Shown piece by piece: positions 43,535 to 55,700 of a stretch of DNA of 64,000 nt. The position numbers were made by a program, and so were the translations under genes. Positions within the stretch are counted from its first letter, which is position 1, and each line of letters starts with the position of its first letter. The notes beneath the pieces were generated by a model. The model searched no databases. It saw only the letters and a program-made list of their open reading frames with translations, and was not told where the DNA came from. The stretch covers positions 2,234,501 through 2,298,500 of the forward strand of contig NC_089826.1 in assembly GCF_035046505.1 (NCBI RefSeq), given 5' to 3'. This DNA comes from Tiliqua scincoides (lineage: Eukaryota; Chordata; Lepidosauria; Squamata; Scincidae).

Positions 43535-44000
43535 ATCATCGCCCCCCCCCCCTAGAATCCTGGCTGGGCCTGCCCCCCTGGTGCCAGAGGCGGCCTGTGC
43601 TCCCCTCCGCCTGGTAAGGGCTCTGGAGCGGGAGGGGGTCCTGAGCTCCTTGCTGCTCCAGCCCCCCCTTCCCAGTGAGAGGGGGTGCCGGGCGGCGCCT
43701 TAGGCAAGCGTCCCAGGGGGCCGCACCCCGCCCGCCTCCCAGTGCAAGGGGGAGGCGCCGAGCCGGGCTGGGCGCCTCCTCCGGGGCGGAGGCTGTGCGG
43801 GGAGGGCGGCTCGGCTCGGCTCGGCTGCGGGCGGAGAGCGCGGCGCCGCGCAGCAGGTGAGCGGGGCGGGGGAGGCAGGCAGGGACCGGCGCCGGGGCGC
43901 GCCTCGATCTCCAGCCCGGGGGTCGCAAGGCAGCCCTGGAGCCAGAGGCGGGGGGGGGGGGCTTGCCTAGTGCAGAAGGACCCGCAGAGAGCGGCAGGGC
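43535..44000 (+). promoter_or_regulatory. CpG-island promoter of NAT8-like gene 2
   Basis: The stretch is dense in CpG and GC-box-like ggggcggggg motifs, with a ggctcggctcggctcggctg tandem at 43807. A strong donor cagcag|gtgagc puts the end of a non-coding first exon at 43856. The matching acceptor is tttcttttcag at 45116-45126. The layout copies that of gene 1. Confidence 0.68.
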
Positions 44001-44217
44001 CAGAAAGGGGCCCAGAAGGGTCCTGGGCTGCTGCCCCTTCCGATCTCACCTGGCCAGCCAAGCACACCTGCCAGCCCTGCTTTGACCCCCCATCCATCTC
44101 TGAGCCCTCTCCATGCTCTGGTGCAAGCGCAAGCCACTGCTGGATGGAGGAGGCAGGGGCAGAGCCTGTGTTCGTGTTGGGGGGGGGGCATGATCACCAC
44201 CGGTTCCAGAGCCTCGG

Positions 44218-44462
44218 TCAACCAGGCAGGTAGACCTGGGCACCCACTTATGGCCTCCATGGCCAAGGTTTGTTGGGCGGGAAGACCTGAGCTCCCGCAT
44301 GGACTTTGAACCATTGGCTGGAAGGGGAGCCCAGGTCTACCCAGCTTGTAGAGCTGGGCTGCCAATCCAAGTGGGAGCCCAGGCCTACCAACCTGGCAGA
44401 CCTGGGCTCCCACCTCGATTGGCAGCCCAGATCTACCAGCTGGGTAGACCTGGACTCCCATT
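44218..44462. repeat. Tandem palindromic repeat of gcccaggtctacc units
   Basis: Alternating forward and inverted units (agcccaggtctacc and ggtagacctgggct) are repeated about eight times with spacers such as aacctggcag and agctgggtag. Each pair could form a hairpin. The peptide repeats it encodes by chance (RPGLP, GAQVYP) on both strands are not evidence of a protein. It lies in intron 1 of NAT8-like gene 2. Confidence 0.82.
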
Positions 44463-45126
44463 CCAGCCAATCTCATTGGCGCCTCGCCCAGTGGCCGCTC
44501 TCCTAGCACCCAATTTTGCTCCCTGGCCCAGCAGCAGACAACTGGGGGGGGCACACACCCATGGCCCTCTCCCTTGGATCCACCCCTGGGAGGAGGTGCG
44601 TATTCCAAATCGCCTGGCACCATCTCCCAAAGAATCACGTGTAGTTTCACGTTTTGGGAATGTGCATCAACTCATCAATCATGGTAGAAGTCTGCAAAGC
44701 AGCAGGGCGATGTGGGTGCTCCTGAATTTTAAACTTTAGTTATGTCAAATGATCCATTCTCAAAGCCTCCTGCGTACCAAGGATGGGGGGGATGGACAAC
44801 AACACAGTGGCTATTTCTAAAATGAAACATGCCAGGGCTTCAGCCTACTGGGCCAAAGGACTCCATGGCTTGAAAGCTCCCTTCCTGGGGCTTAAGAGTG
44901 TACATCAGCTCCAAACCAAAAGAAAAGCCCTGCTGCATCAGGCCAAAGGGGGCTCATGGAGACTAGCATTGTTTTCCACAGTGCTGCCCAGTGGGAAGTG
45001 TACTAGCAGGAGAGGAAGGCAGACCCTTCTCCCACTGCTGCTTCCCAGCAACTAATATTCAGGGCGGCCACCATGCCTACGAGCTGCGGACAGACCTGCC
45101 CTCCATGAATTTGTCTTTCTTTTCAG

Positions 45127-45816
45127 GGTAGCAGGAACATGAGCATCATGGGCGAGTACCACATCCGAACCTACGAGGACAGAGACTATGATGCAGTGCG
45201 CACCCTTTTTTCCTGTGGGATCACCGAGCATGTGCCTGCTGCCCTCCAGTATGTTCTCAAGTCCCCCCTGACCCATCTTCTCCTTCTGGGTGTCTTCCTC
45301 CTGGCCTACCTGATCTCCTCCTCCTCCCTTTTCTCCCTTGGAGTTGTAGCTGCACTTTGTTTCATGGGTTCGACTCGCATCAAGGCCTTGTGGTTGCAGT
45401 ATGTCCGGGAGGCGCTAGATAGCGACATGCGAGATATCCGGCGAACCTACCTCGAACCGAAAGACTGTTGCTTCTGGGTGGTGGAGACCGGTCAGGAGGT
45501 GGTGGGGATGGTAGTGGCTGTCCATCCAGAGGACCCATCTCTGCGAGGCAGGGCACTGGAGCTGAAGCGCATGTCTGTGGCAAAGCAGCACCGAGGCCGT
45601 GGGCTCTCCAAGGCACTGACCAAGACTGTCATCCACTTTGCTCAGGAACGTGGCTACCAGGAAGTTGTGCTGGGCACTACGATGGTGCAGTATGCCGCTC
45701 AGCGGGTGTATGAGGGCATGGGCTTTCGCAAAGTCAAAGAGATATACCCCTCCCTCGTGGCTAGGCTGGTGCAGTTCTCCGTTTACCTCTATCGCTACAA
45801 GATTGCAGAATCTTAG
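45127..45816 (+). CDS. NAT8/camello-like N-acetyltransferase, gene 2 (CDS 45139-45816)
   Basis: The exon starts at 45127 after tttcttttcag. The CDS is 45139-45816, 225 aa, in one exon; an alternative start at codon 4 (MGEYHIR) aligns with gene 1. Hydrophobic segments lie at about 45-77 (HLLLLGVFLLAYLIS, LFSLGVVAALCFMG). The GNAT core includes CCFWVVETGQEVVGMVVAVH (110-129), LELKRMSV, the acetyl-CoA loop RGRGLS (152-157) and VYEGMGFRKV. The last loop position is Ser where gene 1 and human NAT8 have Ala; this is small and probably tolerated. The C-terminus LYRYKIAES is distinct from gene 1 and is matched by the relic at 53.06 kb. Role as for NAT8: probably an ER-membrane N-acetyltransferase, substrate unknown. 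Confidence 0.92.
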   Translation, partial: GSRNMSIMGEYHIRTYEDRDYDAVRTLFSCGITEHVPAALQYVLKSPLTHLLLLGVFLLAYLISSSSLFSLGVVAALCFMGSTRIKALWLQYVREALDSDMRDIRRTYLEPKDCCFWVVETGQEVVGMVVAVHPEDPSLRGRALELKRMSVAKQHRGRGLSKALTKTVIHFAQERGYQEVVLGTTMVQYAAQRVYEGMGFRKVKEIYPSLVARLVQFSVYLYRYKIAES

Positions 45817-47021
45817 TAGCCCAGCCAAAAGGCAGCCTGGGGACTTGGTCTGCCCAACCAGAAGGCAGCCTGTAGTCTGGGCCAGGTCACTAGAACTGCA
45901 CTAGACCTGCGTTTTAGCTTCAGTAGTCACCCCACAGTGCTTGATGGGCTCTGGTGATTGGCTGTAAAAACTGTCATGGTCTGAGCCCAACTTTCCTGCT
46001 GGACCTGTTCAGTTGGGTTGTCAGCCAAGGACAGGTGAGGAAACATTAAATGAGAATGGGGGTGGTGGGTGGAGCAGAGGGAGGGGCTTATTAGCCCATT
46101 TCATTTTCAGTCTACTGACTCTTCCTGCAAGGCAACCAATTTAGCTCTTTCGAAAGGTAACCGAGAATCTCTTCCACCCTGTCTCAGCGCGAGAGAACAA
46201 AACCAGCTGCCCTTGAAGCACACAACCTCTGTGGACCTGGCCTAAAATACTCCAACCAAGACTGAGAAGAAGCAGGAAACAAGCACAGATCCAAGGCTTT
46301 TAGATCTTTGTGCATCTAGCAGGACTCTCTGCTCTTTGCTAATGTTCTGAATAGAGCTGCACTGAGGTTTCCTTGGTTAATCAACAATTAACCTTTTGAT
46401 CAATTAGAGTCTCACTGATGGCTTATTCAGACACACACTTGTTTAAAGTTGGCAATTTTTTAAAGACAAGCTTATGTTAAAAACAGTGGCAGGTAGCAGG
46501 TGCTCCTTTAGCAGAGGCTTTCCTGCCTTCTTGTACACGCACAGGACATCTCTCTGAAGGTGATGCCAGCTTAACAACTGTGTTCACACCTGAAGGCCTG
46601 AAGTTCACACCTGATGCACCTGAAGGCACATTTTCTTAGGATGGCTTTTATTCATATGTGCTATTAACAAAGACTGGTATGATTGACCAAGATTTCTTTA
46701 ATTAGGAGGCTAGTACTAGTTTTAATAAATTAATACTCATGTTTAATGTATTACTTGTCTAATTAAGATTTTTCTTTTGGCTAAATGCCATCACTAACAG
46801 CAGTGGAGTCCTATCTTGTTAGTTTTTGTTTGTACCTGTAGCATGGTCAGTGTGCATGACATTTCACAGAAAGTGAAAACCACAGGTCTCAGGTCTGAGG
46901 AGCTTAGTTTTTGAGATCAGGGCGGAGGGGCGGGGTGGAGACAGGGTAGATAGAGGAAGCACATATGCAGTCGTTTGCTACACCTAGATCCTGGAAAACA
47001 GACTAAGGCAACATGACTAAG
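45817..47021. other. Probable 3' UTR of NAT8-like gene 2
   Basis: No exon recognised. AATAAA at 46724-46729 is a candidate poly(A) signal, giving a 3' UTR of about 0.9 kb. The sequence turns AT-rich after about 46.3 kb. Confidence 0.4.
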
Positions 47022-47110
47022 GCTGCAATCCTAGCCACACTTTCCTGAGAGTAAGCCCCATTGAACAAAATAGGACTTACTTCTGAGTAGGCCTGGTTAA
47101 GCTTGTGCCC
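47022..47110. repeat. Short palindromic repeat, family P
   Basis: It reads aaggctgcaatcctagccac, actttcctgagagtaagccc, cattgaacaaaataggactt and acttctgagtaggc. The right arm is slightly shortened compared with other copies. Confidence 0.8.
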
Positions 47111-47454
47111 AGAGGCTTTGTAGAAAAGCTGGACTTTAAGAAGGGATTTGAAGGAAGCACCCTTTGGCTATTCCGGAAGGTAGTTCGAAGCACGGGGGGG
47201 GGGGGGAAGAGTCATTTGGAGTAGACATCTTTGGCCGGTTTAGGGTGATGGGGCAAGAATAGCAAAAGCCACAGGCAGGACGTGAGGGCTGAAAAGCAAG
47301 GCCATGGAGAGCTTTGGAGGTCAGGACAAGGAGTTGGTGCTGAATCTGGGACAGGAAGCCAGGGAAAGGGTGCAAGGGGCTTGACATGGCCAGTGTGACA
47401 AGCAGGAAGAAGGGCTTTAGGAGAAGGGGTTAAACGGAGATGGGGCAACTAGAA

Positions 47455-47779
47455 TAGTGTTTCTCAACGTTTATTTTCCACCGTACCACTTCAAATGACC
47501 CACCTATTTGAAGTATCTCTGGAATTAAATGACATCATCTCCACTTACTTCTTGGTTGAGAGACCAGATGAGACATGAAGAACACCAGCAAGATGTTCAG
47601 GGTGGTCAGGAGAGCTTTTTTGAATGCGGAAAAGCTTGCTTTGGAGCCTCCTGCCGCTGTTTGTTGGGTCACGATCCTGGTTTTCCGGCCGGCCAGCAGG
47701 TGTCCAGGGGTCCAGCGTGTACCACCACACCATATCAAGTACCACTGGAGGTACCCATACCACTGGTTGAGAAACACCG
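47455..47779 (-). mobile_element. hAT-like miniature element, family C, complete copy
   Basis: This 325-bp element has matching termini (tagtgtttctcaacg at the left; gttgagaaacaccg at the right, whose complement is cggtgtttctcaac). It is flanked by identical 8-bp repeats aactagaa at 47447-47454 and 47780-47787. Internal sequence matches the copies at 42.7 and 50.4 kb. It is non-coding, and the 8-bp duplication fits hAT. Confidence 0.9.
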
Positions 47780-47787
47780 AACTAGAA

Positions 47788-49504
47788 TGAGCCAACAAAA
47801 GGCCAGCAAGGTGAACATTAGACATAGAAGGTAGACAGCCAGAAACAGGGAAAGCAAAGGAGAAATTGCAGCCACTCTGCTGACATTGCTGCTGCAGGAG
47901 CCCCTTGGCTCCCCCCCCCCACCAGGCCCATGGAAAAGGGGGAACTGCAGCAGCAGAAGGCAAGCTTCCAGCCAGCTGGCCAGCAGCAGCGGAGAGGAAA
48001 GTGCTTTGAATCCACTTTGAAGTCAAACTTCTTTCTGCACAGCTCCCCCAGCTGTGCACTCCGGACTCCAAACAAACTTCAGCAGCATGGTGAGAACTGC
48101 TCCTGGCAAATCAGGTCAGGAGCGGGTGCAAAAGGAGTGAGGAAGACACAGGCACAGACAGGATTGTGATGCAGCCCTCTTCTCTCTTGCAGCCCCCAAA
48201 TCATCCAAACTAAGCAAAACTTTGAAATTCCAGCAACTCCTCCTGGAGGATCTCATCTGCATCCTCCCCGGCCCCCGTTTTAATTTTTATTATTATGTTT
48301 GGAGAGTTAGGACAGAAGACAGAGAGTTAGGACAGAAGAGGATGTTTGGAGAGTTAGGACAGAAGAGGCAGAAACACAGGTGTGACCGCAAGCCCTGAAG
48401 ATGAGAGGAAGTAGAACCACGAATTTCTAGTTGACGGCCATCCTGCAGTGGCAATTTCCACAATCGAAATTGAAGGGCAGCCCATCTCAGTGGCACCAGG
48501 ATACCTTTCTGTGCTCTGCTACCAATGCTCGGAAAAAATGGAGTTGCTGGAAATGGAACCAGGAACCTTCTACAGTGCTGTACCACAAGGGCTCTGCCCT
48601 GCCACCTGCAGGCCACAGATTCCAAAGGCGAGGGAGTTTTCCAGCTGAATGGAACAGAGACAAAATAATAATAATAATAAAGCAAGCAAAGAAAATAAAG
48701 AACTTGGGTTTTAATTTTAAACAGAGAAAAACAGCAATATACAAGATCACTTTGCCAGAAATCCAAGAGCTTCCATTCCAAGCAAGGAAGCTTGTCCACA
48801 ACAAGACCGGCCCAGGAGTGCAAACGGTAACGAATGAGCTTGCAACTACTTTCACACTTGCAGAATTAAGACTTGTATAAAAACACTCAAACCTGTCAGG
48901 TTTGCAGCTCAAAATTGTCTTGAACAATATCAGTCCCCACCACCCACATACACATGATATGCCCTAAGGGGCTGGGGGGTTCCTCTCCAGGATTTCCTCC
49001 CTACATTCAGGAAGACAACTTCCTGACCAGAAGTGGGCATGTCCAAACAAAAAACTCAGAGAGACTTGATCAGCTCAAGGGGCAGCCAGGTACAAGGAGG
49101 AACTGCAGGCTACCTCACCACAACAGATAATACAGGTCATTTGGGGGGGGGGGCAGTTGAAACAATTCCAGAGGGATGAAGCATCTCTCTCTCCACCAGC
49201 AAGAGTCCCAGAAGCACACTTCATGCTGGAAACACCCCCAAACAAGTTAGTCCATCCCACAGATGCTCACAGCATACGTCTTGTTGCACATGCAGACGTC
49301 CTGTGGTGTCTCAAACAGAATCTGGCTCCTAGATGCAGATGGGATAATCAAGCCAGAGCGGAGATTCCCTTGCGACACTATGCGCAGGCACAGAGACCCA
49401 ATTCAACGTTAACAACTTCCAGAAACCATCTCATGGTGGAACAGGCCTCCCCGCTTCTCCCCTTCACCACATAACTACTCTCTTCTGCACCGACCAGTTC
49501 TCCT
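47788..49504. other. Gap between NAT8-like gene 2 and PCED1A
   Basis: A short tandem repeat of gagagttaggacagaaga, three units, lies at 48301-48369. An (ata)n stretch is at about 48665-48680. A tRNA-SINE-like fragment (gctctgctaccaatgctcgg, gctgtaccacaagggctctg) lies at about 48515-48620. The PCED1A 3' UTR must begin at 49504 on the minus strand; no clear poly(A) hexamer was chosen. Confidence 0.5.
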
Positions 49505-49746
49505 TCAGTAACGGCGATAGAGCGCATCACAGGCCCGTCTGTACGGGGTATCGTCTCGCAAGTGGAAGGGCCGCCGACGCATGACAAAGCCATGGGAATG
49601 CTGGACAACACCAACTGTTCTGTCCCGGTGGCTGAACTGTGGGGGGACGCTTTGCTCCTCGTGGAAGGGGTAAGGCGAGAAGAGACCCAGGTCACGCGGA
49701 ACACAGGGAGCACTCCGAAAATCAGGGGAGGCGTTGAGCGCCACAG
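49505..49746 (-). CDS. PCED1A: PCED1A coding exon 7 (last)
   Basis: Residues ALNASPDFRSAPCVPRDLGL, FSPYPFHEEQSVPPQFSHRD, HGFVMRRRPFHLRDD, TPYRRACDALYRRY, stop at 49507-49505. Acceptor tttcctccttag. The HxxFVMRRRP block recurs in the exon at 63517-63728. Confidence 0.9.
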
Positions 49747-52700
49747 CTAAGGAGGAAACAAAAAGAGAGAAATGGCTGTGGTGGGATGGACCATCAACAA
49801 AACAGCAGAATTCTGGATTTGGCCCCAAATATTGCAGGCACCAGCACACAAGCCAGGCAGCTGTCACAGACTGTCAGGCAAACAGGTAAGTCACTGACAG
49901 GTGCATCTGCCGCTGGGCTGCATCACTTTCAAACATGAGGTGTGGGAGTTGAGTGTCTGAATGTTCTCTTCCCTGCCCCCTCCCCACACACACAGGGAAG
50001 AGACTACTCTACAACCTTCAATACGCTAGTTTTGTATAAATAGAGCGAGCATGTTATGTGGGGCGCTGTTATTAGATGTCATCCCCCAGAGCTGCAGCCT
50101 GAAATCATGCAGCTCAGCAGCTGTTGTCCAGTCCAGTGGCAGAAGCCAGAGCTTACTCATGCGCTCATAGATGTGGATTCTTGCCGCATTATCACAGAGG
50201 GAGCGGGGGGGAGGGGGAGAAGCTGACATCAGCCTGGCTTGGCTTTTGCAATACTAGAAGGGCTCAGAAAGCCACATTCACCATTGCGTGCCAGAGGCCA
50301 ATTATGGAAGACTTGAGGCCACAGCAGCACATGGACACTTGTGCAGAAACCGGACGTACAAATAGTCTGCAAAGAGCGGCTGAGCAGAACCTACTCAGGA
50401 AATGGAATAGTCCGGTGTTTCTCAACCAGTGGTACTTATACCACTGGAGTGACTTGAGGGGTGTCCAGTGATACGCACCGGACCCCAGACCCCCACCACC
50501 TGGCAGCGAGACCAACAACCAACAGCTTGACAACCAGAACTCCAGCATGCGCTTTTCATATGCTTGTAAAAGCCCCCCCATCCACCCTGAGCCTCGCAGT
50601 GTGTTAAGTCACACGGCATCTGGCCTCCCAATCTGGAAGTAACTGGCAATGACCAAAGAGACAGGTCCAGCCTCACATCCAGATGTCAGACCATTTTGAG
50701 CCAGAACCCTCAGGAATGCTGGGAGCAAACTTGACTGCCAGTGAACATACCATTCTGGTGTAATGGGGGAAAGTGGAGATCAGAGAATCCTGAAAAGGGC
50801 TCCTCTGGCCCCCAGCTGTTGGACGTGAAGAAGGAGTCCTCATGGAACACAGGTTGGGTCGGATAAGGCGGCCGACAGAGGCGATGGTGGCCAGGCTTCC
50901 GAGGAGGCTCGGGAGTAGGAGGCCGTGCTGGCAGGAGGTCCAAGGTCATGGCTGGCTGGTCCCACTCGGGATCTGCGGAATCACGGGACACAGTTCAAAA
51001 TGGCGCCTCCGTCACTCTCAGAGCTGGCATTTGTTCCCCCTTTCATCACAGCCCTGCAGACCTGCAAAGGGCTCCATCATTCAAGCATCAGGCGGAGGAA
51101 AGAGACAGCAAAGGCCACCTGTACCCAGAACTTCCTTTGACTGAACACAGCAGGAAAATGGCATAGTGAAGAGGAGAATCACAATCAAAGAACGACGGAT
51201 AAATCTGTTTCCATCATGCGTTGGGTGGGGGTAGAAATACAGACACCAAAAGGCTAACCAGTGCCCACAACAAGCCCATAAGAACAGAGCATCAGACACC
51301 CAATATGATCACCGTGAAGGTACTGGGGCACGTGTCTTTAAGAGCATAAGAGGAGTCCTGGGGGACTAGACCAGAGTCTGTGCAGCCCAGCACACTGCTT
51401 CCCACAGCAGCCAGCCAGATGTACCTGGGAAACTCACAAGCCCGGCTGAAGACAAGAGTCTTCCCCACCTTGGTTTCCAAGCTTATGATATTTGGAGATC
51501 TCCTTCTCCTGAGCTGTCATGCAGGCAGTCATCGACAGGCCTGTCCTTCATGTGTGGGTCAAATTTTAAAGCCACTGAAGAGAGTGGTCATAAATACATC
51601 TTGTGGCTATGAGTTCCATAAGCACGTATTGCCTTAAATACCAGTACTCAGCCTATAGGCAATTTATTTAATTACACTTTTTAACATAAAAAGTGTATCT
51701 TTAAAGAGCTCAGGGCAGTAGACGTGATTCCTCTTATCCTCACAGCAATCCTGCAAGATGGATTAGACAGTGAGTGCTCAAGAACACCCAATGAGTTTTG
51801 TAACTGAGCAAGGGTTTGAACCCGGCTCTCCACTGAGAATGTCCAAACACTCCAATCACTGCAATATTTTGCAGTGCAATCTGCTGCGGTAGCTTAGAGA
51901 CCTGACTGCCTTTCTCAGTGTTATGCCCAAGCCTCGGTGTGGGCTAATATTATTTAGCACTCTGCATCAGAGATGGGGACAGCTGCCTCAGAAGATCACA
52001 TCTGGCAGACATCAGAGAAAGGATTCTGTGATCCTCTGCAGAGAAAAGCATCCTGGATTTTCAAAAGGAAAATGTGGCCCTCCATTCCTAGCAGACGGCG
52101 CATCGCCCCCATTCGCACCCAGCCAGAAGCCAACAGGGACATCAACTGAAGGGGATGGGCAGGATGGAAGGAAGGAGCAGCAGAAGGAGGCCAGGATTCT
52201 GCCCACTCACCCTCTGGAGACTTCCTGTCCGGGATGATCACGCCCCAGGCATCTGCCAGGTGGGCCAGCAACAGGTTGGTGATCCTTCGGTGCACCAGGT
52301 TATTCCAATGGACACCATCCTTGACCCGATTCCCCAAGTCAAAGCGGAACTGGAAGTGCAGGTCCAACACGTCAAAAAGATGGAAGCTGGCCAGGGCAGC
52401 GCCATAAAAATTCCCCTGGATGATGTCGCCGCGGAGCGTCTTGCTCAAGTGCTGCCCCTTGGAGTGAACGGAAAGTGGCGTTTGGAGGGGAGGGGTAGCT
52501 GGCTCAGCAGACTGCAGCGAACACCCCCTTTGAGCTAAGAGGATCCCACCAGCGCTGCCAGCAGAATGCAGGAAAGGGGACAGCTGTAGTCATGCAACAT
52601 ATACAATTTCTCTCCCTCCCTCCCAACACAATTCAATGATGCCAAATTCGGGCAGACCAAAGGAAGTGCTTCTACACGCTGCGCATCATTAATCTGTGAC

Positions 52701-55700
52701 ACTGGCTGTCACAAGATGTGGCAACGGCCATTAACTTAAGGTGGCTCTGAAAGGGGCTTGGACAATCGAATAGAGGTCTTCAGTGACTGCTAGTCATGAT
52801 GGCAGTGTGCGCACATCAAGGCGCCATGCTGAGAGAGCCACATGCCTGCATCGCCTGCTTGAGGACTCCCCAGAAACAATGGTTGGCCACGGGGGGCGGG
52901 GGGGGGCGGGACAGGGTGTCAGGTGAGATGGGCCTTTGGACCAATCCAGGAATGCCGGCAGGAGAACAACATGGCCATGCTTGGTAGCCAGATTAGCTGT
53001 ACTATCTTCTGGGACAACAAGCCAGGTGGTGGCTTTTGTTTTTAATCAAATACAATTCTGCAATCTTGTAGCGATAGAGGTAAAGGGCAAACAGCCCCCT
53101 CTGGTATCTGGCCTGCAGGGGCTGCTTTTAAGCCTGGTAAAAGTGAGGGGTGGTCACTTCCAGCTGCAATTAGTGCTGCATTAATTCTGCATTGAGGTTT
53201 TATTTCAATGCTTTTTCTTTTGTGGGATAAAGCAGGACATACATTTTAACATAAAGCAAACAAGGACCCCATCACTCGCACCACCTCTTCTCCTCCATGG
53301 GGGGAGACAAGAATTAGCATTCCAAAATGGAGGCTCAAGACTTGATTCGGATAAACCCCTTGATCTCCGCAACAAAAGGGAAGGCGAGTCAAGGCATGGT
53401 CCTGTCCCCTGGGTTTGGGTTTCTCAGGACCCCTTGGCAGCTATGATCCTCTGAGGGCTCGTGGCTCCCTCATGCTTAGGAGCAAAATTAGTGCCCCCCC
53501 CCCGGCATGGTGGGGTATATGAGCAGGAGAGCACATCGGAATGCCTTGTCAGTCTGCCCCAGGTGTCAGTGGGATGCCAGTTAGCCTCTGGGGCGGCTCT
53601 GAGCGTAGGGTCTTCCCAGATGATCCCTCCGGCTGCTGGGTGGAGCCCAAGGCTTTCCGAGAAGCTGGAGGGTGCCCTGGTTAGGTGAGTCAGCCATCCT
53701 TCTCCTCACGGCCTGGGAAGAGGCAACTCTTCCCCTCGCTTTCGCTTATTGACCCCAAGTTCTCTTATCCTCTTCCTTCCAGGTGTCCCTTCTCCTGCTC
53801 CTATCTCACCATTTCCTTCTTTCACTTCCCGGCCTTGCCCTGTCTCTCCCTCCCAACTTCTGAGACCTTCCCCCATCTTCTCTCCGTGCTGCCTCCGCCT
53901 GCCACCTCCTCATCCTCATCCATTTCTGCCCCCACTCCCAGCCTGCCCTCCCTGCAGGAAACTGCTAGACGAACTGACAGCCATGTTTAGTCACGACATC
54001 ATCCCCTGGCATCCTGGAAGTTGGCAGTCTGCCGCACTGCTCCCTGTTCCACTCCCTGTAGCCAGGAGTGGAACCAAGTGGTTCGCACGGCCTCTGTTAC
54101 CTCTGGGCCAAGAAAGCCCCCGGTGATCTTGCAGCCCAGAGGCATCGTCATGCTCCAGATAACCAGGCAGGAGGGAGAGAGCGTGGCATCCAGCCTGTTG
54201 AAGACCGTCTCCAGGTTCATGCGGTATTTCTCCATGGAGAATGGGCCATACCTGCCAAGAGAAGGGATGAAATGGACCACTTCCAGCCAAGGCCAGCACC
54301 TTTCTGTAGAACGTCTGCGGCCCATTCCACCGGTGGAACATAAGGACCCCTCTGCAGCTTCTCTGCCAGAAGCTCTGTCTCTGGAGAAATCTACCTTGAG
54401 ATATCCCAGACACAGGAGTTAAGGACCAGAATGTCCGGCTGTGGCCCATTCAGGAAGTCGTTTAGGATACTCTCCAGGTACTCCGAGTACACCCGTGTGA
54501 TGAAGTAGAAGCGGACGAGGTGGTGGTGGGTGCGGTATTGCCGCACCTCACGATAATGGGTCCCATTGTGGAGTTCCCCTAGTAGGCCCCCTTCAATTAA
54601 GTGGTCGTTCTCGAAGCTCAGCTCTCCCTGCGGGGGGTAGAGAAGCATACTGGGAACCTGGCCTACTCTCACACCCCACTCCCCCACCCTTCCCCAAAAC
54701 AAGAGCATCTCCCGCCCCGGGTCTGTTGGACAACCCATGGCTCTTCAGCATCACAGAATTCTGACAGGGTAAAGAAGCTTAAAAAGTCGAGCCCCCCCCC
54801 CAAAGGGAACACCATCCCATTACCAGCCCACTTACATTATTTCCACCACAAAGCACACCACAAGTAGGAGGTAGTTGCAAAATAAACAACCGCCAATGAC
54901 TGGCAAGAGAGTCAAGTCAGGCACTGCTGGGGAGGCCAGAGCCCTGGCAAGGGTGACTTGTCATTAGGGCCAGAATGGGGGGGACCCAAGGAGAGCTGAG
55001 CTCTAGCTGCCCTGGGAGAAGGAGTGGTCTCCATCGTGGGGGTGGATGGAAGGAGCCTGCGTTCCGTCTTTGTACTGTTGCCTGGTTTTATAAGGCACCA
55101 CTTCTGTGCACAAAGCTGCCTTGCTGAACCGAGTCAGACCACCAGACCGTCAACATCAGTGCTGTCTCTGCGCTGATTGACAGCAGCTCCCTGCAGACTC
55201 CAGTGGGGTTTCTCTCAGCCCTGCCTGGGGATGGCAGGAACTGACTTCAGACCCTTCTGCATGCAAAGCACATGCTCTCCTATCAAGCTGCAGCCCTCCC
55301 CAGTGGCACTTCACAAAGTAAGAGAACACAACAAGTGAGAGGGCAGGCCTCTGCCCTGAGGGGCTCCCAATCTGGATATCAGCAGAAGGAGGGACATACA
55401 GAGGCAGGGGCTCATTTAAAAAAAATCAATGAATATAAAAATATAACTATTCTTGATCCAATAAACGCAAGAGTTCCTGCCCAGGTACCTTGGTCTTCAT
55501 CTGTGAAGGCGAGAGCAAGGAGTCCCTCTGGAGCAGCTGGACCAGATCCTTGTACACAGTCCTCTGGACTGGGAAAGGGAAAAGCAAAAAGAAAACTAGC
55601 AAGACTTGTTCTTTGCTTTCTGGCGCGCCGGGATCAAAGCTGCCAAGGAGGGAGAGGTGGAGAAGATCCTGATTTTGGGACTAGACTAAACAGACTCCAG

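Noticed and set aside
43552-44233. Long open frames on both strands
   Set aside because: They are GC-driven frames in the CpG-island promoter of NAT8-like gene 2, with no splice support or homology.
43967-44650. 227-codon frame with peptide repeats (RPGLP type)
   Set aside because: The repeat peptide comes from the palindromic DNA repeat and appears on both strands, so it is not a protein signal.
49378-49713. Alternative reading frame for the PCED1A last exon
   Set aside because: It lies in the wrong frame relative to exon 6 (phase 1) and lacks the FVMRRRP block.
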